Assembly: GCA_016342345.1 (NCBI GenBank)
Contig: JAEINO010000020.1
Location: 1 to 60,683 of the forward strand
Source of the DNA: Pseudodesulfovibrio sp.
GTDB taxonomy: Bacteria; Desulfobacterota; Desulfovibrionia; Desulfovibrionales; Desulfovibrionaceae
Direction of reading: 5' to 3'
Length of the DNA: 60,683 nt
Made by a program: the position numbers and the translations under genes. The notes below the pieces were generated by a model. It saw only the letters and a list, made by a program, of their open reading frames with translations, ran no database searches and was not told the origin of the DNA. Below are positions 1-7,940 of the stretch, piece after piece; within the stretch, counting starts at the first letter, position 1, and every line of letters starts with the position of its first letter.

Positions 1-90
1 ATCGTCTTCGTAGATCGGAAGACGCGCATTCCCACGTGCCATCACGTGATAAAAAGCTCCTGGGAATTCTATGCGAAGAGGTCTTGCCAT
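1..90 (-). CDS. REP-associated tyrosine transposase (IS200-like, Y1), N-terminal part only
   Basis: Thirty codons are visible from an ATG at 90 to the left edge of the window, and the rest lies outside. The reading begins MARPLRIEFPGAFYHVMARG, the typical N-terminus of REP-associated (RAYT/IS200-like) single-strand DNA transposases, in which the YHV..RG stretch is the first strand of the Y1 HUH fold. The catalytic HUH and Tyr residues are beyond the edge. The upstream DNA at 119-138 resembles the conserved leader often seen before such genes. Identification rests on a short but characteristic stretch. Whether the gene is intact cannot be seen. Confidence 0.75.
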   Translation of the reverse strand, partial: MARPLRIEFPGAFYHVMARGNARLPIYEDD

Positions 91-118
91 GGCTGAAGCA
101 TATCGTCAAAAAGCTTAT

Positions 119-138
119 AATTCAAGACCTGACCCCAT
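119..138 (-). other. Conserved leader motif of the RAYT gene
   Basis: Read on the minus strand this is ATGGGGTCAGGTCTTGAATT. From memory, this sequence frequently lies a few dozen bases 5' of REP-associated transposase genes in many bacteria and probably belongs to the mobile unit. A related string (GGGGTCAAGTCCAG) occurs around 2405-2420. Confidence 0.4.
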
Positions 139-166
139 CCCACATTCGTCCGGCTGTTGATGATCA

Positions 167-200
167 AAGTGGGGAGCCTTGTTTGGACTCCCCGCTTTTT
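167..200 (+). terminator. Rho-independent terminator, apparently orphaned
   Basis: A 10-bp stem (AAGTGGGGAG pairing with CTCCCCGCTT) is followed by a short T run on the plus strand only. No plus-strand gene lies upstream in the window. It probably belonged to a gene left of the window or displaced by the transposase insertion. Confidence 0.55.
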
Positions 201-351
201 GTCTAGGAAGGAAAAACCAGCCGCTGGTGCTCCTCCTAGTTTTTTGATCCCCTCCCGGCAGAGTTTTCTTTTGGCGAAAACAACGCATCAATCCCTAAAA
301 ACAGTCCAAATCAACCGGTTACCAAACCAAAAAATAGAGTGGTATAATTGG

Positions 352-380
352 TTGACATCGCAACTAGGTTGGTACATATT
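352..380 (+). promoter_or_regulatory. Candidate sigma-70 promoter of the marR-MFS unit
   Basis: TTGACA at 352-357 is followed, after 17 bases, by a weak -10 (CATATT) at 375-380. It abuts the palindromic operator at 378-399, so a bound repressor would block the -10 region and the start point. Confidence 0.5.
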
Positions 381-399
381 GGTTGCGAAAGCAACCAAT
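378..399 (+). promoter_or_regulatory. Palindromic operator, probably for the MarR protein
   Basis: A perfect inverted repeat with 9-bp arms (ATTGGTTGC and GCAACCAAT) around GAAA lies between the promoter and the marR start. Further GGTTG/CAACC half sites sit upstream (312-320, 350-354, 361-373). Size and position fit MarR-type autoregulation. Direct binding is inferred. Confidence 0.6.
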
Positions 400-415
400 A
401 ACCCCTGGTGGAATC

Positions 416-859
416 ATGCAATTAAAAGGCAGAAGAACTCCGGCTCGTCTCGTCACTTTGCTTTTCAGGATGTTCACGGTCTACCTGAACAAGGAAATGC
501 CCGCGCTCAACATAGGCACTGGGCAGTACATCTTTTTGGCTGAACTTTTTGACGAGGACGGCCGTAGTCAAGAGGACCTTACCCGCTCCACTTTCCTGAA
601 CAAGGCCAATACGGCCAGGGCATTGAAAAAGCTTGAAGAACTCGGATACGTCCGGCGGATTTCCGACAGCAACGATCAACGGGTCAAGCACGCATACCTG
701 GAACCGGCGGCAAGGGAAATCGAAGGGGAGTTCTGGGAAATCATCTTGAGGTGGAGTGAAATCATCAGCCGGGATTTATCGCCGGAACGGCGGACGCAAT
801 TGTTAAGAGATCTTGAAACAATGGTGGATAACGCCTCTGTTTATTTAAAAAGATATTGA
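416..859 (+). CDS. MarR-family transcriptional regulator
   Basis: The 147-residue protein has the MarR winged-helix layout: an N-terminal dimerisation helix, a helix-turn-helix (SQEDLTRSTFLNKANTARAL region), then a wing with the family's basic DSNDQR stretch, and C-terminal helices. I start at ATG 416 rather than the TTG at 383 because GGTGGA sits just before it and the longer form would run across the operator. The stop is followed 33 bases later by the exporter start, so the two form one transcription unit. It likely represses itself and the exporter until a phenolic or antibiotic-like ligand binds. The ligand is not predictable from sequence. Confidence 0.85.
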   Translation: MQLKGRRTPARLVTLLFRMFTVYLNKEMPALNIGTGQYIFLAELFDEDGRSQEDLTRSTFLNKANTARALKKLEELGYVRRISDSNDQRVKHAYLEPAAREIEGEFWEIILRWSEIISRDLSPERRTQLLRDLETMVDNASVYLKRY

Positions 860-891
860 AACAAACCACGGACAATTACGAAGGATATACA

Positions 892-2277
892 ATGAAACCA
901 AACGAAAACGCGATGGTGAAATCCTCGACCTTATGGGTGGTATCCCTCTCCGTCTTTATGTTCTCGTTCATGATCTCGTCGGTCAACATCGCCCTGCCCG
1001 CTATCCAGGCCGAATTTTCTGCCAGCGCAGTGTTGCTGAGCTGGGTTGCCACGGCCTATCTGTTGGCTTCCGGGGTGGTGTTGGTGCCAGCGGGGAAACT
1101 GGGAGACATCTACGGACGAAAAAAAATCTTCACTATCGGCATTGTCGTGTTCTCCGTTTTTACGATGGTCACCGCCTTTGCGCCGTCTATCTACTGGCTC
1201 ATTACCTTTCGTGTTTTACAGGGTATCGGCGCGGCAATGTCAATGGCCACCAGCATGGCAATTATTGCCGACGTCTTTCCCGTAAACGAACGGGGAAAGG
1301 CAATGGGGGTCACCGTGGCCTGTGTTTACATCGGGTATTCGGTGGGGCCGTTTGTCGGCGGATGGCTGACTTCGTTGTTGGGATGGAGAAGTATCTTTTT
1401 CATCAACGCGCCCATCGGGATTCTGTCTTTGTATCTATCCGTCGTCAAAATACGAAAGGAATGGGCCGACGCGGAAAACGAACGTTTTGATATGATCGGC
1501 GGGGTATTGTACGGCGGTTCTCTTTCCAGCATGATGGTGGGTCTCACAGTTTTGCCCGGTTGGACCGGAATCGGCCTAGTAATCACCGGAATTATCGGCT
1601 TCGTCATCTTTGCCTATTACCTGACGAAGACCCGGTTCCCAATTCTCGACATCAGACTCTTTTACAGCAACCGGACATTTACTTTCTCAAGCCTTGCCGC
1701 TCTTATCAATTATTCAGCCACGTTTGCCGTCGCGTTTCTCCTCAGCCTCTATCTTCAGTATGTTAAAGGGATGACGCCCCAAGCCACGGGCATTATTCTC
1801 GTTTCACAGCCACTGGTCCAGGCGCTTTGTTCTCCAATGGCCGGTCGGTTGTCCGACACCACCAAGCCAGCTGTCATCGCTTCATCCGGCATGGGGCTTA
1901 CGGCACTTATGCTTCTGTCGTTTGCTTTTCTGACCGCTGCTACGCCAATTTTCATCATCGTGTGTGAATTGATGATACTCGGATTGGGATTTGCCCTATT
2001 TTCGTCACCCAATATGAACGCCATCATGAGCAGTGTTGAAAAAAATCAATACGGAATTGCATCGGGCACTGTGGCGACTATGCGATTGATCGGTCAAATG
2101 CTGAGCATGGCCCTTGTCACCCTTGCCTTTTCATTATTCATTGGCGACAGGGAGATATCACTAGCCAACCATGACACCTTTCTTCGTTCGACCAACATTC
2201 TTTTCCTTGTTTTCACTATCACCTGCATTGTGGGCATCTACTTTTCACTGAACAGAAGCAAGGCAACACAACAATGA
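892..2277 (+). CDS. MFS drug/solute exporter, DHA2-like (14 TM)
   Basis: This 461-residue hydrophobic protein belongs to the major facilitator superfamily. The N-terminal half carries the DHA motif A (GKLGDIYGRKK) in the first cytoplasmic loop and motif C-like glycines in helix 5 (GYSVGPFVGGWL). Hydrophobic segments throughout fit the 14-helix H+-antiporter group. I place the start at ATG 892, 7 bases after GAAGGA, rather than the in-frame TTG 36 bases upstream. It lies downstream of marR in the same direction, the usual arrangement for a substrate-induced efflux pump. Substrate unknown. Confidence 0.85.
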   Translation: MKPNENAMVKSSTLWVVSLSVFMFSFMISSVNIALPAIQAEFSASAVLLSWVATAYLLASGVVLVPAGKLGDIYGRKKIFTIGIVVFSVFTMVTAFAPSIYWLITFRVLQGIGAAMSMATSMAIIADVFPVNERGKAMGVTVACVYIGYSVGPFVGGWLTSLLGWRSIFFINAPIGILSLYLSVVKIRKEWADAENERFDMIGGVLYGGSLSSMMVGLTVLPGWTGIGLVITGIIGFVIFAYYLTKTRFPILDIRLFYSNRTFTFSSLAALINYSATFAVAFLLSLYLQYVKGMTPQATGIILVSQPLVQALCSPMAGRLSDTTKPAVIASSGMGLTALMLLSFAFLTAATPIFIIVCELMILGLGFALFSSPNMNAIMSSVEKNQYGIASGTVATMRLIGQMLSMALVTLAFSLFIGDREISLANHDTFLRSTNILFLVFTITCIVGIYFSLNRSKATQQ

Positions 2278-2540
2278 CGGAAATGGCTGCACAATAATCT
2301 CTGGCCAAAAAACGGGGGCACCTTGAAATAAACGGCGAAGGCCCGTTGGAGGTCAGAGGTGGCCCCAGAAAACTGAACCACTTGTTAAGGCGGACTTATA
2401 GTAGCTGGACTTGACCCCATCTCTGGACCAAAAGTGGTGGTTCGAATCTCAGGGGCAAAGCGCTCTTTGATTCTCCAGATAAGGCAATGAATAATTTATT
2501 TTTCAGACCAGTACAGATATGCTGAAAGCCTGAACTTGTA
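2278..2540. other. Gene-free stretch with IS-like scars
   Basis: No convincing reading frame. The sequence at 2360-2404 resembles an IS3-family terminus, and 2405-2420 carries a second transposon-like string. The rest is unremarkable. Confidence 0.5.
2360..2404 (+). mobile_element. Possible solo end of an IS3-family element
   Basis: The string TGGCCCCAGAAAACTGAACC resembles IS3/IS150-group terminal inverted repeats, which typically contain a cccc...aaaactg.accac core. No orfA/orfB reading and no partner end were found nearby, so at most a scar remains. This rests on recollection of IS ends. Confidence 0.3.
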
Positions 2541-2570
2541 TTGGACCTCTTCATAGAACTTTACTATCCT
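2541..2570 (+). promoter_or_regulatory. Candidate promoter of the DUF2721 gene
   Basis: TTGGAC at 2541-2546, an 18-base spacer and TATCCT at 2565-2570. The same -10 hexamer recurs in two other predicted promoters in this window (38790 and 41910). Confidence 0.45.
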
Positions 2571-2600
2571 TCTAAAATGAAAACCTGAATTCAAAAAGAC

Positions 2601-2634
2601 AGCCCGCTCCCAGATATCGGACGCGGGCTATTTT
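2601..2634 (+). terminator. Terminator-like hairpin in the 5' leader of the DUF2721 gene
   Basis: AGCCCGC pairs with GCGGGCT (2601-2607 with 2623-2629) and is followed by a T run. It ends only 8 bases before the start at 2643, between the predicted promoter and the ribosome site ACGAGG. It may act as an attenuator or close upstream transcription. Confidence 0.45.
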
Positions 2635-2642
2635 ACGAGGAC

Positions 2643-3041
2643 ATGGACATGCAAATAAGCGTCACCACGCCTGCGCTGCTTTTCCCGGCCATTTCACTAT
2701 TCATGCTGGCCTTCACCAACAGATTCCTCTCCCTCGGAAGTCGCATCCGCCATCTGCACGACCAATATCGCAAGGAAAAAGATGAATCCATCCGCCACCA
2801 AATCGAGAATCTGCGAACCAGGGTTCACATGATCCGCCGAATGCAGGGCTTTGGCGTCCTTTCAATGCTGGCCTGCATCTTCTCGATGATCTGTCTTTTT
2901 CAGGACTGGATCATGCCCGGACAAATCCTTTTCGGCCTCAGCCTGGTTTTTCTGGTTGCCTCGCTGGGCATCTCCTTCATGGAGATTCGCATATCCGTAC
3001 ACGCACTCGACATTCTGCTTCAGGATATCGAACAAAAATAG
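2643..3041 (+). CDS. DUF2721 family membrane protein
   Basis: The 132-residue protein begins with a hydrophobic segment containing TPALLFPAISLFMLAFTNRF, the hallmark of DUF2721, then a charged helical stretch (about 30-65) and two further membrane helices (about 70-112). ACGAGG precedes the start. It is a monocistronic gene with its own leader hairpin and a strong terminator behind. The function of the family is not established. An inner-membrane location is the only firm inference. Confidence 0.75.
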   Translation: MDMQISVTTPALLFPAISLFMLAFTNRFLSLGSRIRHLHDQYRKEKDESIRHQIENLRTRVHMIRRMQGFGVLSMLACIFSMICLFQDWIMPGQILFGLSLVFLVASLGISFMEIRISVHALDILLQDIEQK

Positions 3042-3065
3042 CAACGAACCTCACAGTAAAAAAGA

Positions 3066-3095
3066 GAAGGCCCCGAACATCTGTTCGGGGCCTTC
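3066..3095. terminator. Strong bidirectional terminator
   Basis: A perfect 14-bp stem (GAAGGCCCCGAACA) with a 2-base loop, A-rich before and T-rich after. It sits between convergent genes (2643-3041 plus, 3117-3605 minus) and can serve both. Confidence 0.85.
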
Positions 3096-3116
3096 TTCAT
3101 TATATAAAACAAATGT

Positions 3117-3605
3117 CTAGATATACAAACACTTGAAATTCTGTTTCACATCGGGAAATCGTTTAAATTCTTCATATTCCTTGGCAGCCTTGTTCATGTA
3201 AAGAACCATCTGCGGCACAAGATCACCACGGGCCGTCTTCCGACTCCATGACCGGACTTCGCAGTCTCCATTGGCTTGAAGCACCATGGCCCAGACCAGA
3301 ACGGTATCACGATTCACGTCCCTGGAGCCGTCCTTGACGTCCAAGAACAAATCAACCTTGCTAAACGTCTCTCTGTACGAAGCAACTGCCTTGTTGATCT
3401 TTAAAACTTCACCCTTGGAAAGGTTCAGATCGGCAACCCTGACAGTCCCCTTGACAGACACCACGCCCGACAGTCCCTCGTCATCAAAAAATCTTTTCTC
3501 GGACAGGGAGACCTTAAAAACGACAAGCGCACCCATGACGAAAAAAAACGTCAGTATTATTCCTGCTCTGAAAAAATTATTGGTATTCGATCCTTTCCTG
3601 GTCAT
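3117..3605 (-). CDS. Hypothetical protein with N-terminal membrane anchor
   Basis: I do not recognise this protein. From ATG 3605 (GAGGG about 10 bases upstream) it has 162 residues: a short basic start, one hydrophobic helix (about residues 13-32), then a soluble region rich in charged residues that would be periplasmic. The in-frame start at 3677 would add a stretch without ribosome site and is not preferred. It is flanked by a terminator and by a gene-poor stretch with two CACGTG palindromes upstream, so it seems monocistronic. Confidence 0.6.
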   Translation of the reverse strand: MTRKGSNTNNFFRAGIILTFFFVMGALVVFKVSLSEKRFFDDEGLSGVVSVKGTVRVADLNLSKGEVLKINKAVASYRETFSKVDLFLDVKDGSRDVNRDTVLVWAMVLQANGDCEVRSWSRKTARGDLVPQMVLYMNKAAKEYEEFKRFPDVKQNFKCLYI

Positions 3606-4021
3606 GAAATAGAAACCCTCATAAAAAATGAATTTTTCCAATAGGACACGTGATGAAAATACACGTGAAAGAAACACAGCTAAATCATTTAAAACGTATT
3701 GGCAACAGCTATTCCAGACGAAAAATCGCCCAAAGGCGCAACCGTCCGATCTTGTGGGATAAATATTTAAACATGCATTATTCTTTTCATATTTGCAACA
3801 GGGTAATCCATTATTATTTTACACATCCGACATTTTCATCCTAAAAACAGGAACCGCTAAACATTTCTATGGCATCCAATAACATCAATACGTTTTTCTC
3901 CCGCAACAACATTTTTCAGTATCAACAAATAAATATCACCATGCTGCAAAGGCCGGAAGTTGGAGGTTGAAGAGCTAAATGTATTGTATGTTCTGAACTG
4001 ATACTATAAAATGACAAAATT
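3606..4021. other. Gene-free stretch between divergent genes; paired CACGTG sites
   Basis: AT-rich DNA holding the promoters of the flanking divergent genes. Two CACGTG palindromes (3647-3652 and 3662-3667) lie 15 bp apart, upstream of the minus-strand gene, and look like a repeated operator. A GGAGG at about 3963 precedes a five-codon open frame ending before the HD-GYP gene. I see no credible gene. Confidence 0.4.
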
Positions 4022-5299
4022 ATGGTTAACATCAACATGCCGGAATATCGCATCTCGGTGGACCAGATTCAACCGGGAGTATTCGTCCGCCTGGAAAAAA
4101 CCAGTTGGTTCGATCACCCATTCCTTTTCAACAATTTCATGATCAAGGACGACGAACAGATCGCCCTGCTCAAGAAATTGGGCATTACCGAACTCATCTG
4201 CATCCCGGAAAAAAGCAACGTCCTCCCCTTGCGCCCGACAGAAAAGCGCGCACCCGTCATCGTTAAGGATACAGAACTTTCCCAGGACATTATCGATCAT
4301 CTATGGGACATCAAGCGCGAAAGGACAGAAAGACTCAGGGAAAAGAAAAAGCATCTCGCCATATGCGAAGAGCGATTCAACGCCTGCATCCGCACCTTTG
4401 ACACGATCCTCAAGGGGATGCTCGGCGGCAACGGTCACTCTGTGGAGAAAACCCTGGCCTTCGTGGGTAATCTTTCCGAATATTTCCTGGCTGACCGCGA
4501 ATCCACACTGCATCTCATGAATGTCATGGACCATGCCGAGTCCGCCTATTCCCATCCCATGAACGTGGCAGTGCTCTCCATGATGGTCGGCAAGGAAGCA
4601 GGATTGAGCCTCGAAGACATGACCACACTCGGCATGGGCGCGCTCTTCCACGACATCGGCAAATCAGGAATCCCCAAGAAACTCCTGAAAAAACGGGGTG
4701 AATTAACCAAGCCGGAACAGGAGCTCATCGCCCAGCACTCGGCCCTTGGCGCAAAAATGCTAAACGATATCGAAATTTTTCCCAAGGCTGCGGCTCGCAT
4801 CGTGGCCCACCATCATGAACGAATGGACGGCTCAGGCCTACCCGAGCACCTCAAGGGCGACAGCATTGACCGACTGGCCCGGATAGTGGCTATTGCCGAT
4901 GCCTACGACAACCATTGCAACCACCCTGACCAAACTGAATCGCTGACGCCATATCTCGCTCTTTCCTTCATGTTCGGCCAGCAGAAACGGTTCTTTGACG
5001 TGGAAATACTTGCCATGTTCATTCGCTGTCTGGGCGTCTACCCGCCAGGCACCGTGGTGCAACTCTCCAACGGAGCCATAGGCATGGTCATGGCCGTGAA
5101 TCCGAAAAATCAACTCAATCCAAGTGTTGTCCTGTATGATTCCGATGTGCCGAAGAAGGAAGCCCTGATCGTTGATCTGGCAGATGAACCGGACTTGAGG
5201 GTGGAGAAATCCATTCGGCTTGCGCATCTGCCACAGGAGGTTTTCGAATATCTATCGCCAAGAACAAGGATTACGTATTTTGTTGATCAAAACATGTAG
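4022..5299 (+). CDS. DUF3391/HD-GYP cyclic-di-GMP phosphodiesterase
   Basis: This 425-residue cytosolic protein has an N-terminal DUF3391 domain (about 5-140), a connecting helix, and an HD-GYP domain (about 175-370). The metal-binding HDIGK is at about 210-214 and HHERMDGSG at about 262-270. The signature Gly-Tyr-Pro is Gly-Leu-Pro here, a common variant. Such enzymes linearise c-di-GMP and favour motility over attachment, which is relevant next to a pilus locus. No strong ribosome site precedes ATG 4022. The ATG at 4037 is an alternative. A terminator follows. Confidence 0.9.
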   Translation: MVNINMPEYRISVDQIQPGVFVRLEKTSWFDHPFLFNNFMIKDDEQIALLKKLGITELICIPEKSNVLPLRPTEKRAPVIVKDTELSQDIIDHLWDIKRERTERLREKKKHLAICEERFNACIRTFDTILKGMLGGNGHSVEKTLAFVGNLSEYFLADRESTLHLMNVMDHAESAYSHPMNVAVLSMMVGKEAGLSLEDMTTLGMGALFHDIGKSGIPKKLLKKRGELTKPEQELIAQHSALGAKMLNDIEIFPKAAARIVAHHHERMDGSGLPEHLKGDSIDRLARIVAIADAYDNHCNHPDQTESLTPYLALSFMFGQQKRFFDVEILAMFIRCLGVYPPGTVVQLSNGAIGMVMAVNPKNQLNPSVVLYDSDVPKKEALIVDLADEPDLRVEKSIRLAHLPQEVFEYLSPRTRITYFVDQNM

Positions 5300-5323
5300 C
5301 GATCATTTATAAATTTCACAAAG

Positions 5324-5351
5324 AAAGGGCTATCCTACGGGGTAGCCCTTT
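5324..5351 (+). terminator. Terminator of the HD-GYP gene
   Basis: AAAGGGCTA pairs with TAGCCCTTT around a 10-base loop, 24 bases after the stop codon. Confidence 0.75.
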
Positions 5352-5473
5352 CGCTATATGGAGCAACCGCCAAAGGCAAAAGGGGGTCAAAGGGCTTGAA
5401 GCCCCTTGCGGGTCCAGTAAGCCTCCCCCCAATCTCCGAAGGAGCTAGGGAAACGCTGATTAATTCAATCTTC

Positions 5474-5600
5474 AGGAAGTGCTGTAGAATTGTTCGCTGG
5501 CAAGGCACGCAAAAAAGTCAAGACTGACGCGTGCTTCCTGCACGCTAGGGTTTGATTTTTTTGCAGCAACGAAGCCAGAGGGCAATTATGCAGTGCTTCC
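5474..5600. repeat. Large imperfect inverted repeat (MITE- or REP-like)
   Basis: The outer arms AGGAAGTGCTGTAGAATTG (5474-5492) and the complement of 5583-5601 match at 15 of 19 positions. Weaker pairing continues inward (CTGGC, GCAAAAAA.TCAA). A perfect inner hairpin GCGTGC/GCACGC lies at 5529-5545. The right arm ends exactly at the stop codon of the histidine kinase. No coding capacity. It would fold into a long cruciform or RNA hairpin and could end transcription of the kinase. Confidence 0.65.
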
Positions 5601-7751
5601 TTAGTCGTTTGTCAGTAATCGGCTGATACTGGCGATCAGATCGTGCTTCAATATTGGTTTCATAATGAAATCACCTATACCTATGTCTCGAAGACGATCA
5701 TAGGAAATGGCGTCAGAAAAACCGGTACAAAGAATGATAGGCATGTCCGAACGCAATTTGAGAATTTCGCGAGAAAACTCCATGCCGGTCATATTAGGCA
5801 TGGTCTGATCCGTGATGACAAGATCAAAATCCTTGGCGCGATGCTTGAAGGCTTCAAGGGCCTCGATGCTGGACGTGCGGGTAACGACCTCAAAACCACA
5901 GGATTCGAGCATTTCGCGACCAATATCGGTAAGGGCCTTTTCATCATCCACGAAAAGGATGCACCCCTTGCGAAAGACCAGGTCGGCCGGAGTATCAACC
6001 GCAACACGCTCGGTCTCGGAAGTCTTGGGCAAAAAGACATGAAAGGTAGCGCCCTGGCCCGGGGTGTTCTTGAGCTCAAGGTACCCATCGTGCCGCTTGA
6101 CGATACCGTGCACCATGGCCAACCCCATACCCGTGCCTTCGCCTTGTTTCTTGGTGGTGAAAAAAGGATCGAAGATGCGCTCGACCACATCGGGATTGAT
6201 GCCGGGACCAGTATCGGAAACGGAAAGGCGAACAAATCGTTCAGGCCTGCCAAGATCTTCCGGCGGAATGCATTCGTCGGTTTCTGCAACATCGGCCAGA
6301 GTAACGGTCAAAACTCCACCGGTTTCCTGCATGACCTGGGACGCGTTGCCACACAAATTAAGCATGATTTGATGCATCTGGGTCGGATTGACCAGAACAT
6401 TATCACGGTCCGTCTCGATACGGGAGATGATCTCGATATTGGCTGGAACGCTGGAACGCAGGAGCTTGAGTGCTTCCTTTATCAATGGCGAAAGGGTCAT
6501 GGAATGACGCTCCTGCGGTCCCTGCCTGGAAAAATTGAGTATCTGCGTGACAAGGTCTCGAGCGCGCTTGCCTGCACGGGATATTTCCGTGATGCGCCGC
6601 TCCAGGCCTGATTCGGGTTCGGCGTTGCTTTCGATGATTTCGGCATACCCGAGAATTACGCCAAGGATATTATTGAAGTCATGGGCAATACCTCCTGCAA
6701 GTGTTCCCAATGCTTCCATTTTCTGAGACTGACGAAGTTGTTCCTCTAGTCGTTTAGGCTCGGAAATATCAAAAATGTATCCACGCACCTCCTCGAACTC
6801 CCCTTCCGAGTTGAGCACGGCATCCAGATTGACGAGCAAAAACTTACTGACCCCGCCTCGTTGGAGAGTGACATCATAATTGACGAGACGACTGCGGCTA
6901 TGGATCAACTCACGCAACGATTCTTGCGCACCCATCTCATCCCAAAGCTCGAAGATATTCACTCCATGTGCGTCCTGGGGTGAAGTAAAATTGAAAAGTT
7001 CGGCAAAGGCGACATTGCAATCGAGAATGAGCCCCTCGGCATCGGCAGCAAAGTTCCCGGTGATGTCCTTTTCAAAAAGAAGACGATACCTCTGCTCGCT
7101 TACCTGAAGTTCACGCAGGACTGCGGCACGCTTGGCAATATCAAGACGCAAGCGACGGTTGGCAGCATTGAGTTCCGAGGTACGAGCCTCGATCTTGCTG
7201 GCAAGAGTCTCATTCAGATCGTGCAACTTGTTCTCGGCATCCCATTTTGAACTCAATGAAACAGCAATCTGCTTCAATTCGGGAGAACGAAAGGGTTTCT
7301 GGATATATAGAAGTTTTTCAGGCGGCTGAATACGCTTGTTTATTTCCTTGAGAGGCACATCCGGCAAAGAGGAGAGAAGGACTATTTCAATATTCGAATC
7401 CAGCGCACGTATTTTTTCAGCCAATGCCAGTCCACTCAAGGGCCCTTCCTCCGGCCCTTCCAGATGAATTTCGATAAAAGCGATGGAAAATGGAGATTTC
7501 CGATCAAGGGCCATGGCAACCATGCTGACAACATCGACACTGGAGGGAAAGGGAACGACCTCGAAAACCGGCTTGTTCATTTCGTCGGCGATTTCCTCTC
7601 TGGACGGCAGATCAACGTCGCCAAGACAAAGAGCCTCCAGAGCGGAAGGTTCCTCGCCTTCATAACAAAGGACGTCACGATAGAAGGTGAGCATGTCCTC
7701 ATCATGATCCACGGCAAGGACGCGAAAACGACTGGTAAATTCGGCTGCCAA
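5601..7751 (-). CDS. Hybrid sensor histidine kinase (pseudo-REC, PAS, HisKA, HATPase, REC)
   Basis: The 716-residue cytosolic protein starts at TTG 7751, supported by GGGAGG 7 bases upstream. Order: receiver-like domain (about 10-165), coiled coil (170-220), PAS (220-335), HisKA with the phosphorylatable His357 in GGIAHDFNN, HATPase with DTGPG and the TGMGL lid, and a C-terminal receiver with Asp in VITDQTMPNMTG. The N-terminal receiver has Glu94 where the phospho-Asp belongs. It lies downstream of the Tad pilus operon in the same direction. It could feed the NtrC-type Tad regulator, but that pairing is inference. Confidence 0.9.
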   Translation of the reverse strand: MAAEFTSRFRVLAVDHDEDMLTFYRDVLCYEGEEPSALEALCLGDVDLPSREEIADEMNKPVFEVVPFPSSVDVVSMVAMALDRKSPFSIAFIEIHLEGPEEGPLSGLALAEKIRALDSNIEIVLLSSLPDVPLKEINKRIQPPEKLLYIQKPFRSPELKQIAVSLSSKWDAENKLHDLNETLASKIEARTSELNAANRRLRLDIAKRAAVLRELQVSEQRYRLLFEKDITGNFAADAEGLILDCNVAFAELFNFTSPQDAHGVNIFELWDEMGAQESLRELIHSRSRLVNYDVTLQRGGVSKFLLVNLDAVLNSEGEFEEVRGYIFDISEPKRLEEQLRQSQKMEALGTLAGGIAHDFNNILGVILGYAEIIESNAEPESGLERRITEISRAGKRARDLVTQILNFSRQGPQERHSMTLSPLIKEALKLLRSSVPANIEIISRIETDRDNVLVNPTQMHQIMLNLCGNASQVMQETGGVLTVTLADVAETDECIPPEDLGRPERFVRLSVSDTGPGINPDVVERIFDPFFTTKKQGEGTGMGLAMVHGIVKRHDGYLELKNTPGQGATFHVFLPKTSETERVAVDTPADLVFRKGCILFVDDEKALTDIGREMLESCGFEVVTRTSSIEALEAFKHRAKDFDLVITDQTMPNMTGMEFSREILKLRSDMPIILCTGFSDAISYDRLRDIGIGDFIMKPILKHDLIASISRLLTND

Positions 7752-7940
7752 GATTTTCCTCCCGAGACGACTGGCATTTGCTGTTTCAGTCCGACTCTTT
7801 GGCGAAATGTATTGAAATCCTCCGAAAAAGGAAAGGTGTGATCAAAAAGACAAGCCCGGACCGGACAGAATAATCCTGCCCAGCCCGGAAAGCCTTTCAA
7901 CACTCTGTTCCATGATATGCTCGCTGCATCTACTTCCTGC

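Noticed and set aside
157-543. 128-codon frame overlapping the marR promoter
   Set aside because: It runs across the terminator, promoter and operator and overlaps marR in another frame. No family resemblance.
2430-2460. tRNA-like TTCGAAT loop
   Set aside because: GGTTCGAATC resembles a T-loop but the flanking bases do not pair as a T-stem and no acceptor, D or anticodon arms could be found.
3963-3998. Five-codon leader peptide before the HD-GYP gene
   Set aside because: A GGAGG precedes a short ATG frame, but spacing is long and no regulatory codons or hairpins support attenuation.
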